A DNA stretch of 64,000 nt, taken from the NCBI RefSeq assembly GCF_004765785.1, contig NZ_SBIT01000006.1, positions 310,001-374,000 on the forward strand, given 5' to 3'. The stretch comes from Halorussus ruber. GTDB lineage: Archaea; Halobacteriota; Halobacteria; Halobacteriales; Haladaptataceae. Each line of letters opens with the position of its first letter. Positions within the stretch are counted from its first letter, which is position 1. The notes below the pieces were generated by a model, which saw only the letters and a program-made list of their open reading frames with translations, did no database searches and had not been told where the DNA came from. Positions 26,195 through 33,295 of this stretch are shown in pieces. The position numbers were made by a program, and so were the translations under genes.

Positions 26195-26411
26195 AGTCGT
26201 CGGCGACGAATATCTCGACGAGGAAATCGACGTCGAGGAACAGACCGATTCCGGTAGCCAATCCAAGTATCATAACGATAGTGTAAATTAATGGCGGTCG
26301 TCGTTGCGGTCCGGATAAGGCGAATGGGTCGCCCATGACCACGAATAGATATGTGAGTCCGAGGACACCACCGACGGTAAACAACAGCGCGGCTTTAATT
26401 CTATTTCTCAT
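26193..26411 (-). CDS. Small membrane protein, possible halocin immunity partner
   Basis: I chose the ATG at 26411 (72 residues, MRNRIKAALLFTVGG). A TTTTATC element 24 bases upstream makes this a good leaderless start, while the longer reading from 26453 would contain the promoter. Two or three hydrophobic segments (about residues 7-26, 40-58 and 60-70) separated by a basic loop (SGPQRRPP) indicate an integral membrane protein. It is convergent with the halocin-like gene, 77 bases from its stop. No homologous family is recognised. A role in producer immunity is a guess from location and type. Confidence 0.6.
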   Translation of the reverse strand: MRNRIKAALLFTVGGVLGLTYLFVVMGDPFALSGPQRRPPLIYTIVMILGLATGIGLFLDVDFLVEIFVADD

Positions 26412-26447
26412 ACCGGGGAATCCAGTATCAAAGTGATAAAAGTATGC

Positions 26448-26540
26448 TTTCATACCGACCTTGACGGCGAGGACGCCGACGCCGTGACCGAGGCCCGGAG
26501 TCGCATCCGGTCGTACCGCGAGACCGTCGAAGGCGTGTAG
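26448..26540 (+). other. Possible gene remnant (C-terminal coding fragment)
   Basis: One plus-strand frame reads DLDGEDADAVTEARSRIRSYRETVEGV and then a stop at 26538-26540. It has strongly halophilic, helical composition but no start codon; upstream the frame soon hits a stop. It looks like the end of a lost gene cut off by the small membrane gene and halocin locus. It may also be chance in GC-rich DNA. Confidence 0.25.
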
Positions 26541-26578
26541 AAGACCGACCGTCCGCTCAGTCGTCGTCTGTGGTCGAT

Positions 26579-28018
26579 TCAGTCGTCGTCCGCGGTCGCT
26601 TCCTGTTCCTGCCCTTGTTCCTTTCTCTCCTCCGAACCGCCTACTGGCCGCAACTCCGCGCTGAAGTGCCGCAGCTCGGCCATCTCGGGCTCCTCGACGA
26701 TCTCTAGACCGGACACTTCGCCCGCGTCCCGGCGCTCGGCGACTTCCTCGAACGTCTCGGCGACGTGTTCGAGGTGGTCCGCACCGTAGGTCCGCCGGGG
26801 CAGACAGAGCCGAACCAGTTCCGGCCGGTCGGTCTCGGGGAAGGCGAAGCTACCGAGTTCGACCCCGCGGACCGCGCCCTCGCGGTAGAGTTCGCAGACC
26901 AGCGCCTGTCCGGGGAACCGCTCGGGCGGAATCTCGGGCAGGAATTCGGCGGCGTCCACGTAGACCGCGTGGCCCCCGGTCGGTCGCTGGACCGGCACGT
27001 CGCGCTCGGCCAGCATGTCGCCGAGGCGCTGGACCTGCGAGACGCGGTCTTCGATGTAGGACTCCTCGACCGCCTCGCGGAGGCCGACCGCCATCGCCTC
27101 CAAGTCCCGGCCCGCCATCCCGCCGTAGGTTGTGAAGCCCTCGTAGAGGATGCCCCGCTCGCGGGCCTTGGCGTGGAGGCCGTCCAGTTCCGGGTCGTCG
27201 CGGAGGGCGACGAACCCGCCGACGTTGGCGAGGCCGTCCTTCTTGCCGCTCATCACGAGGGCGTCGGCGTAAGAGAGTTGCTCGCGGGCCACGTCGGCGA
27301 CCGACTCGCCCGCGAACTCCTCCTCGCGCTCTCGGACGAAGTAGGCGTTCTCGGCGAACCGACAGGCGTCGATGACGAAGGTGGCGTCCAGTTCGTCCGC
27401 GACCTCGCGGGCCTCGCGGACGTTCTCGACGCTCACGGGTTGGCCCGCCAGCGAGTTGTTCGTGATAGTGACCAGCACTGCGGGGATGTTCTCTGCGCCG
27501 ACCTCGTCGGCCAGTTCGCGGACCTTCTCCACGTCGAGGTCGCCAGCGAAGGCCGAATCGTCCTCGTCTGGGCGTGCCTCGTCTTCGTCACCGAGCGCCC
27601 CGTCACGGGGGCAATCCACCGGTTCGGCCCCGTTGTTGGCGATGTGGGCGCGAGTGGTGTCGAAGTGGGTGTTGTTGGGCACGTAGTCGCCGTCCTCGAC
27701 CAGCGCGCCGTAGAGGACGTTCTCGGCCCCGCGGCCCTGATGGGCGGGGATGATTCGCTCGAATCCCATCACGTCCGAGACCGCCGACTGGAGGCGCTCG
27801 AAGCTCCGGCTCCCGGCGTAGGCCTCGTCGCCCTTCATTATGGCCGCCCACTGGTTCTCGCTCATCGTGCCCGTCCCGCTGTCGGTCAGCAGGTCTACGA
27901 ACACCGCGTCAGAATCCAGATTGAAGACGTTGTATCCTGCTTGCTGGAGGTTCTCCTCGCGCTCGTCGCGGTCGGGGAGGCGAATCGGGGTGACGACCTT
28001 CGACTTGTAGGCTCGCAT
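26579..28018 (-). CDS. tnaA: Tryptophanase / beta-eliminating lyase
   Basis: This 479-residue fold-type I PLP enzyme splits tryptophan (or tyrosine) to indole (or phenol), pyruvate and ammonia. It has QGRGAEN near residues 94-100 (phosphate region), the Asp that pairs with the pyridine nitrogen in VIDACRFAEN (Asp217), and the Schiff-base lysine in VMSGKKDGL (259-260). An acidic insert near residues 138-158 and a Glu/Gln-rich tail of about 20 residues are additions to the core. Tryptophanase is more likely than tyrosine phenol-lyase by general resemblance, but the substrate-defining residues were not checked. Confidence 0.88.
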   Translation of the reverse strand: MRAYKSKVVTPIRLPDRDEREENLQQAGYNVFNLDSDAVFVDLLTDSGTGTMSENQWAAIMKGDEAYAGSRSFERLQSAVSDVMGFERIIPAHQGRGAENVLYGALVEDGDYVPNNTHFDTTRAHIANNGAEPVDCPRDGALGDEDEARPDEDDSAFAGDLDVEKVRELADEVGAENIPAVLVTITNNSLAGQPVSVENVREAREVADELDATFVIDACRFAENAYFVREREEEFAGESVADVAREQLSYADALVMSGKKDGLANVGGFVALRDDPELDGLHAKARERGILYEGFTTYGGMAGRDLEAMAVGLREAVEESYIEDRVSQVQRLGDMLAERDVPVQRPTGGHAVYVDAAEFLPEIPPERFPGQALVCELYREGAVRGVELGSFAFPETDRPELVRLCLPRRTYGADHLEHVAETFEEVAERRDAGEVSGLEIVEEPEMAELRHFSAELRPVGGSEERKEQGQEQEATADDD

Positions 28019-28321
28019 AGCTACACACTCGTCGTCCTCGCTGGTATGGTTTCCGCGCCGGTTCTGGCCCGAGATGCCCGCTTACGGCGACTTTCTCCCG
28101 TGTCTGCCCATCGCTTGTCGGACTTGTCGAGGAGGTCGCCGGACCTGTCGAGGAGTCCTCGCGGACGCCGACTGTCGCGGTTCGACGGCCCGGTTTGGGT
28201 AGCTGAATCCGGTTATCGTTTACGTAAACGCAAACGCTAACGGTTTCACTCGTTGATTTTATCGTCGCTGTCGTGTCTGCCCGACAGAACTAACCCTTCC
28301 GGGCCTCTGCCATGAGGTAAC
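28019..28321. promoter_or_regulatory. Divergent intergenic region tnaA / DUF7344 gene
   Basis: No gene is seen in these 303 bases. The stretch holds a perfect 14-base palindrome CGTTTACGTAAACG at 28217-28230, an adjacent half-site-like AAACGCTAACGGTTT, and a 13-base direct repeat (GGACYTGTCGAGG) around 28119-28152. The palindrome is a plausible operator for one of the two divergent genes. It is about 92 bases before the ATG at 28322. Confidence 0.4.
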
Positions 28322-28741
28322 ATGTCTGACGATCGCTCCGGTGGGGACGACCTACCGCCGTGGTTCGACGCGGGACCGTTGGACGGCGGAGAATCCATCG
28401 ACTTGCTGGCCGACGCGCTGGCAGACCGGCGCGCCCGCCACGTCGTCTCCGCTCTCGAATCCCGGTCGGAGAACACCGTGGAACTCGGCGACCTCGTGGA
28501 TAGCGTGGTCGAGCGCGAGGCCCGAGCGGAGCAGCCCGACGAGAAACCGGACCGGAGTGGACCGGCCGACAGGGAGAATCACCGCCAGCGAGTCGCCATC
28601 GCGCTCCACCACCGGAGTCTCCCGAAACTCGACGACGCGGCCGTCCTCGACTACGACCCGCGGACGAACACGGTCCGGTTCTGGGGCGACGGCCGAATCT
28701 CGGCGTATCTCGAATTTTTCGACCGCGAGGCGAATGTTTGA
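28322..28741 (+). CDS. DUF7344-type winged-helix protein
   Basis: This 139-residue protein has an acidic N-terminus, then ESIDLLADALADRRARHVVSAL, the usual opening of haloarchaeal winged-helix regulators. RQRVAIALHHRSLPKLDDAAVLDYDPRTNTVRF follows, which is the wing and end typical of the DUF7344 family. Such proteins are putative DNA-binding regulators with no known ligand. A variable acidic insert (about residues 68-88) separates the two halves. It is divergent from tnaA and could regulate it. Confidence 0.78.
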   Translation: MSDDRSGGDDLPPWFDAGPLDGGESIDLLADALADRRARHVVSALESRSENTVELGDLVDSVVEREARAEQPDEKPDRSGPADRENHRQRVAIALHHRSLPKLDDAAVLDYDPRTNTVRFWGDGRISAYLEFFDREANV

Positions 28742-28911
28742 GACCGGTTTCCGTTCCGGTTCGATTCACGACAGAAGTAATTTGAGGCTCGTAGCCGCTA
28801 ATTATATGGGCGCTCGCCCTCTATTCGTTCGTCGTTAGCGGGGGGAGGGGACGACTCGGCCGTGACGCGGGAGTCTGTCCTGTTGCCCGTTCACCGAACC
28901 TCGGTGATGCC

Positions 28912-29217
28912 ATGATAGACACGAACGAGACCCGAGACGACGCTCCCGAGCGTCGAGCAGAACCGCATCGCGTTCACTACGACCCGGCGTCCGACGTGAC
29001 CGCCAGCGAACTACTCGTCACGGCAGTCGCGGACATCGCGGACGCCGACCCGCTCGACCTCGACCCGCTCTACGAGACAGTAGACCCCGACATGATAGAC
29101 GACTTCGTGGGGTCGGGCGGCACCGCCGACGTAGACGGTCACGTTTCGCTCGTCTACGAGGGCTACGCCGTGGGCGTGTACGCCAGCGGTCTCCTCGAAA
29201 TCGAACCCGCGAGCTAA
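28912..29217 (+). CDS. HalOD1 output domain protein
   Basis: This 101-residue protein has ELLVTAVADIADADPLDLDPLYETVDPDMID and ends with GHVSLVYEGYAVGVYASGLLEI, the standard HalOD1 layout. HalOD1 is a haloarchaeal domain often at the end of signalling proteins and also encoded alone, with presumed but unproven regulatory output. An AT-rich element (AATTATATGG) lies near 28799, about 110 bases upstream, so the transcript may have a leader. Confidence 0.85.
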   Translation: MIDTNETRDDAPERRAEPHRVHYDPASDVTASELLVTAVADIADADPLDLDPLYETVDPDMIDDFVGSGGTADVDGHVSLVYEGYAVGVYASGLLEIEPAS

Positions 29218-29224
29218 TTCTCCT

Positions 29225-29295
29225 CGCTCGCCTCGCCTGCGCTCGCCAGCGACCCGCTTTCAGTCGCTTGCCTCGCCCGCGCTCGCCAGCGACCC
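29225..29295. repeat. 31-base direct repeat copying a gene 3' end
   Basis: The 31 bases at 29225-29255 match 29265-29295 with two mismatches and an offset of 40. Both copies encode the ending LASAGEAS of the minus-strand gene. The inner copy is the current C-terminus (stop at 29260). The outer copy continues the same ending in another frame with its own stop, so it looks like a duplicated gene end. Confidence 0.7.
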
Positions 29296-30729
29296 ACCCA
29301 ACAGGTACAGCGGCGCGCCGAACAGCAGGCCGAGGAGCGTGAGGACGGCGGCGATGATGGCGACCAGTCCACCGGCCACCGAGGCCTCGGTGAACGAGAC
29401 GAATCGGAGCGGCAGGGCCGCGACGAGCGCGAACGCGACCACTGCGGCCCGGCGCTTCGCGCGAGGGGCGTCGCCACCGAAGGCGTACCCGAGGGGGAAC
29501 GTCGCTGCCAGCGGCACGGCGAACAGAATCGTCTCGGAAACTCCTCGGAGCGTGTTCGGATAGCTCACCAGCATCTCTACCGGGGCCGCGACCGCCGGGG
29601 TAGCCAGCGCGGGGGCGAGCAGCCACCACCACGAGATGCGTCGTCGGGAGCCGAATCGCTCGAACCGCCCGAATCGCCCGAATCGTTCGACGGAGAGCGC
29701 CGTGGCAGCGACCAGCGCGTAGGCGACTCCCGCGGCCGTCACCGGCGGGATGTAGTCGTTGACGAGCGGCACCGACCCCGCGTAGAATGGGTGGCCGACC
29801 GCCAGCAGGCCGATTGCGAAGATTCCCGCGGCGAGTCGCGTCGGTCGCTCGGAGGCGAAGTACCTAGAGACGACGGACCGGTAGCCGCCGAACCCGACCG
29901 CGAGCGCGATGCCCGACGGAACCAGGAGCGCGAGGTTGCCCAGAACCGTCGGGAGCGCCCGCCCGACGAGCGCGATTCGGAGCGCGACGCCCTGCAAGAG
30001 GCCGTCGTGCGGGCCGAACGCGATGTAGCTGTCCTCGACGTAGGAATCGACGTGGTACTCGTCGGACTCGGCGTAGTTAGTCCACACTACCTCGCCTGCG
30101 CTTCTTCCGCCTGCAGTGCTTCCTCTGTCCGTGCTTCCGCCGGTCGCTGTCGCGTTTCGGCCGACGGTCACTTCGCTGTCGTCGTCCCAACTCTCGTCGG
30201 GACCTTTCAGCACTCGACTTCCCTCGGGACCGATGACGGCGAACCGGTCGGCGACGAGGCCGTATCCCCGGCGACCGTCGGCGTGGAAGTACTCGACCAA
30301 CAGGACGCCGCTTCCCACGTGGTCGGCGAAGTTCTCGTAGGCGAAGGTCACGACGACGGTCTGGTTCCGGACGCTGGTCGAGACGTTCGAGAGGAGATTC
30401 GGATTCGGCTTCCGGTAGCTATCGCCGAGCGCGGTGCGGACGATTCGGTCGAGGCGGTCCGGGTCGTTCCGGAGGCGGTCGGCGACCGATTCGTTTTCGA
30501 GGCGGTTCCTGACGGTCCACAGGCCCGTGCCGTCCTCGCGGACGCGGACCGTGGCCTCGCCGTGGGTGACGTTTGCTTGGAGGCCTCGCTCGTCGGCGGC
30601 GCGCTCGAAGCCGTCGTCGCAGACCGAACAGAGGGGCTGGGGCGGCGAACTCGCCGGGACGACGGCAGGCGCGACCGCCGTCAGCGCGAGGAGGGCGACG
30701 GCGAGGGAGGTGATAGCGGGGCACTTCAT
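29260..30729 (-). CDS. Exported multi-pass membrane protein of unknown function
   Basis: This 489-residue protein has a signal peptide (residues 1-26) followed by a CSVC pair (residues 34-37) in a domain of about 200 residues outside the membrane. The domain has YHVDSYVEDSYIAFGPHDG near its end and several N-glycosylation sites. About eight membrane helices follow. A run of Arg/Phe-rich short repeats (RFGRFGRFERFGS) forms one cytoplasmic loop. No enzymatic family is recognised. It is a single gene with a duplicated 3' end (see the repeat at 29225). Confidence 0.75.
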   Translation of the reverse strand: MKCPAITSLAVALLALTAVAPAVVPASSPPQPLCSVCDDGFERAADERGLQANVTHGEATVRVREDGTGLWTVRNRLENESVADRLRNDPDRLDRIVRTALGDSYRKPNPNLLSNVSTSVRNQTVVVTFAYENFADHVGSGVLLVEYFHADGRRGYGLVADRFAVIGPEGSRVLKGPDESWDDDSEVTVGRNATATGGSTDRGSTAGGRSAGEVVWTNYAESDEYHVDSYVEDSYIAFGPHDGLLQGVALRIALVGRALPTVLGNLALLVPSGIALAVGFGGYRSVVSRYFASERPTRLAAGIFAIGLLAVGHPFYAGSVPLVNDYIPPVTAAGVAYALVAATALSVERFGRFGRFERFGSRRRISWWWLLAPALATPAVAAPVEMLVSYPNTLRGVSETILFAVPLAATFPLGYAFGGDAPRAKRRAAVVAFALVAALPLRFVSFTEASVAGGLVAIIAAVLTLLGLLFGAPLYLLGGSLASAGEASD

Positions 30730-30872
30730 GTTGGCGGATGCTCGGGGCGTCGGTAAGTGCTTTCCGTCGTCGGACTGACCTTTGGGAAATAAGACTATTT
30801 ACTAAAGAAATGAAACTCTTGCTTCAATCCGACCGCGAGACGCTCTGCTCCTCGGAGTTGGAACGCGAGAAT

Positions 30873-31083
30873 CGGCGAACCCGAGAATTGAACTCGGACG
30901 GGAGACGTTTTCCACGACCTGTACGGCTCTTCTGACTTCTGTCAGTTTCACGAACGCCGTTTACACGACGTCCGTTACTTGGCCTTCACACCGCTCCTCC
31001 ATGGTGGAGCGGTTCCGGGTCGCTGTGGTTCTCCTTCGGGGCTTTGACCTCGTGACCGTTTTACCGGCCATTTAGTGTTCGCC
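30873..31083 (-). ncRNA. Candidate structured RNA
   Basis: On the minus strand the ends pair as GGCGAAC (31077-31083) with GTTCGCC (30874-30880). Inside are CCGAG/CTCGG (30881-30897, loop TTCAATT), CTGAC-AGAA-GTCAG (30932-30945), CCGCTCC/GGAGCGG (30991-31012) and GGCCG/CGGTC (31054-31069). The last has a G-T pair that would be an A-C mismatch on the plus strand, favouring minus-strand transcription. The closing stem abuts the TTCAATT arm as in a tRNA acceptor, but no D-arm or anticodon arm can be drawn. A minus-strand T-rich tract follows about 60 bases downstream. Family unknown. Confidence 0.3.
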
Positions 31084-31217
31084 CTTAAACGACCTCTAAT
31101 CGCCCTAATGGACGGTTCGAGACCGTTCGTCCGATGTGTCCTCCCGACTTCGCCGCAACTACACGTAGGAGCGAGACGGTATTAAGCGTTTTTCGGGATT
31201 TCGTGATATATGTTAAC

Positions 31218-31226
31218 GTATAAAAC
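31218..31226 (+). promoter_or_regulatory. TATA box for the RNA ligase partner gene
   Basis: GTATAAAAC is the clearest TATA box in this region. It is about 25 bases before an in-frame ATG at 31251 and about 60 before the ATG at 31287, so a leaderless start at 31251 remains possible. Confidence 0.6.
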
Positions 31227-31286
31227 TCCGGGCGACAGGTCCGTCGGGCGATGCGTTCATGCCCGTGGGGCCGAAACTGGCGACCA

Positions 31287-31946
31287 ATGGCCGAGAACCC
31301 GCTCAAACAGCGGTTCGTCCTCGACACCTCGCTGTTCTTCACCGAGGAGATTCGCCGGGACGACGAGGACCTACAGGAGGCGGTTCTCCGCCTGCTGGAT
31401 TTGATCGCCGAGGCGAAGCTCCGACTCAACATCTCCTGTTACGCCCCGCCGTCGATTTACGACGAACTCACGTCGATGCTCGAAGACCGCGGGGTCTCCG
31501 AGGAGGTGTTCTCGAAGCTCAACACGTGGGTCATCAAGAAACACCCCTCGCGCTTCGAGGTCTCCATCCCGGCCGAAATCGTCTTCGAGTTCATCGACGA
31601 GATGAGCGACCGGGTGGACCGCGGCCTGCGCGTCTCCGAGGAGGCGGTCCGCGAGGCCCAAGAACTGGAAGGCAAACCCCTCGACGACCAGGAGTACATG
31701 ACCGACGTGGACCAACTTATCTCGGACCTCCGGGGAAAGTACCGCCGGGCGCTCCGACAGGGGGTGCTGGACTCCCACGAGGACTTCGACCTCCTCATTC
31801 TGGCGCGGGAACTCGACGCTGGCGTCGTGACCGAGGACATGGGCATCATCAACTGGTCGGAGGACTTCGGCCTGCGCTATCTCAGGGGCCGGGACTTCCC
31901 CTCCCTGCTGGAGGAGTACCTGAACGCTGGCGAGCAGTCCGAGTAA
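31287..31946 (+). CDS. RNA ligase partner protein (PIN domain)
   Basis: This 219-residue protein matches the archaeal RNA ligase partner family. It begins [18 protein letters not shown] with the first PIN aspartate, and continues through [11 protein letters not shown] to [22 protein letters not shown], which holds the later acidic residues of a PIN nuclease fold. The family is named from its genomic link to an archaeal ATP-dependent RNA ligase, and no such ligase is in this window. I chose the ATG at 31287 because the family starts close to this point. An upstream ATG at 31251 fits the TATA spacing better and would add 12 residues. Confidence 0.87.
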   Translation: MAENPLKQRFVLDTSLFFTEEIRRDDEDLQEAVLRLLDLIAEAKLRLNISCYAPPSIYDELTSMLEDRGVSEEVFSKLNTWVIKKHPSRFEVSIPAEIVFEFIDEMSDRVDRGLRVSEEAVREAQELEGKPLDDQEYMTDVDQLISDLRGKYRRALRQGVLDSHEDFDLLILARELDAGVVTEDMGIINWSEDFGLRYLRGRDFPSLLEEYLNAGEQSE

Positions 31947-32008
31947 GCCGACTCACACCTTCGCGGCCAGACGAATCAAGACGCGGGTCGTAGTGCTACC
32001 GTACACGA

Positions 32009-33064
32009 ATGTCTCAGGCCGAAAAACTCAGAGTCGGCGTCATCGGCGGCGGCTACATCGGCACCACGGTCGGACGACTGTTCAACCAAGACCCGCGCTC
32101 TACCGTCACGGCGCTGGCGGACGTGGACGCCGAGACGCGCCAGACCGGCGGCAAGACGCTCTACGTCGGCGACGGCTCCCGGTACGAGGACTACCGCGAG
32201 ATGCTCGACGCCGAGGCGCTCGACGCCGTCCTCATCGGGACTCCTCACACGCTCCACTACGAGATGGTGACGGCGGCGTTAGACCGGGAACTCCACGTCT
32301 TCTGCGACAAGCCGCTGACGACCGACTTGGACCGCGCCCGCGAACTCGCCGACCGGTCCGAGGAGACCGACCGAGTCCTGATGGTGGGCTACCAGCGCCA
32401 CCTGAATCCGGCGTTCGAGACCGCCCGCGAGCGCTGGCAGGGTAGCGCAGGGTCGGAGCAGGGAGCAGACGGCCGAGAAGATGATTCGACTGCTCTCGAA
32501 CCTGACTTCCTCAGCGCCGAAATCACGCAGGACTGGATCGACCGCTTCGAGGGCAAGTGGCGGACCGACCCCGACCTCTCGGGCGGCGGGAACCTCTACG
32601 ACACCGGGAGCCACCTCATCGACGCGGTGCTGTGGACCACGGGCCTGACCCCCTCGGCGGTCAGCGCCGAGATGGTCTTCGCGGACGACGAGAATCGAGT
32701 GGACGAGCGCGCGGTCCTCACCGTCGAGTTCGAGAACGGCGCGCACGGCACCATCTCGGTCCACAGCGACGCCCCGTGCGTGCGCGAACACATCCACGTC
32801 TGGGACGACGAGGGCGCGGTCTACCTCGAAGGCCGCCAGTGGGAGGAGCGCGACTTGGCGGAAATCGACACCGACAGCACGACGGTCATCCCCTACATCG
32901 ACCCCGACAAGCAGAAGAACAAAGCCGAGGCCTTCATCGACTGCATCGAGACCGGGGAGGAGCCACCTGCGACCGCTCGGGACGCGCTGGCGGTGACGGC
33001 GTTGACGGAGGCGGCCTACGAGGCGGCTAGAAGTGGGGAGAAGGTGAGCGTGGAGTTGGAATAA
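32009..33064 (+). CDS. Gfo/Idh/MocA family oxidoreductase
   Basis: This 351-residue protein has an N-terminal Rossmann domain (GVIGGGYIGTTVGRLF, residues 9-24) and the conserved lysine-proline step HVFCDKPLTTDLDRA. The C-terminal alpha/beta domain contains GGGNLYDTGSHLIDAVLW, with the Asp and His typical of the active site. It oxidises or reduces a sugar or related polyol with NAD(P). A Ser/Glu/Asp-rich insert near residues 148-168 is an addition. The ATG at 32009 has no strong TATA. It neighbours a glycan gene cluster, but the substrate is unknown. Confidence 0.9.
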   Translation: MSQAEKLRVGVIGGGYIGTTVGRLFNQDPRSTVTALADVDAETRQTGGKTLYVGDGSRYEDYREMLDAEALDAVLIGTPHTLHYEMVTAALDRELHVFCDKPLTTDLDRARELADRSEETDRVLMVGYQRHLNPAFETARERWQGSAGSEQGADGREDDSTALEPDFLSAEITQDWIDRFEGKWRTDPDLSGGGNLYDTGSHLIDAVLWTTGLTPSAVSAEMVFADDENRVDERAVLTVEFENGAHGTISVHSDAPCVREHIHVWDDEGAVYLEGRQWEERDLAEIDTDSTTVIPYIDPDKQKNKAEAFIDCIETGEEPPATARDALAVTALTEAAYEAARSGEKVSVELE

Positions 33065-33070
33065 CCCTTC

Positions 33071-33238
33071 TCACTCGGGCCGACGGAACCCGCAGTCAGG
33101 GCACTCCAGAAACTGGACTCCATCGAGACCGAGCGACCACTCCAACCTCGCGCCACAGTCGTCACACGCTTTCGAGTCGGTCTGCTGTCCCTCCGAGGAG
33201 TCCGAACAGTGACAGTCCTTTCCGGGGATCGGTTGCAT
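33071..33238 (-). CDS. Small zinc-ribbon protein
   Basis: This 55-residue protein from the ATG at 33238 (MQPIPGKDCHC) carries CxxC pairs in CDDCGARLEW and LECPDCGFRRPE, a classic two-knuckle zinc ribbon. An extra CHC lies near the N-terminus. A longer reading would need a TTG start. Small zinc-ribbon proteins are frequent in haloarchaea with roles in protein or nucleic acid binding. The specific job is unknown. It converges on the Gfo/Idh/MocA gene, with 6 bases between the ends. Confidence 0.7.
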   Translation of the reverse strand: MQPIPGKDCHCSDSSEGQQTDSKACDDCGARLEWSLGLDGVQFLECPDCGFRRPE

Positions 33239-33295
33239 AGCTGGTCGCTCGCACGACAGGGTCAAAAGGTTGGGTGTTTCGGACGTCCAACGGAG

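Larger units (their letters stand above)
30730..31286. other. 557-base stretch without a protein gene
   Basis: No convincing coding frame is present. It contains an AT-rich segment near 30787-30812, a candidate structured RNA (30873-31083), and a TATA element (GTATAAAAC, 31218-31226) before the RNA ligase partner gene. Two tRNA T-arm-like hairpins were seen, but no tRNA could be folded. Confidence 0.5.

Noticed and set aside
30873..30897. A tRNA on the minus strand, suggested by the TTCAATT loop next to a seven-pair closing stem
   Set aside because: No D-arm, anticodon arm or CCA end can be drawn, even allowing an intron. The region is listed only as an unassigned structured candidate.
31001..31075. 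A 24-codon plus-strand frame in the non-coding gap
   Set aside because: Too short, no promoter, and it lies within the hairpin-rich candidate RNA.
31111..31133. A T-arm-like GGTTCGAGACC element
   Set aside because: The matching acceptor strand and other tRNA arms are absent; most likely chance.
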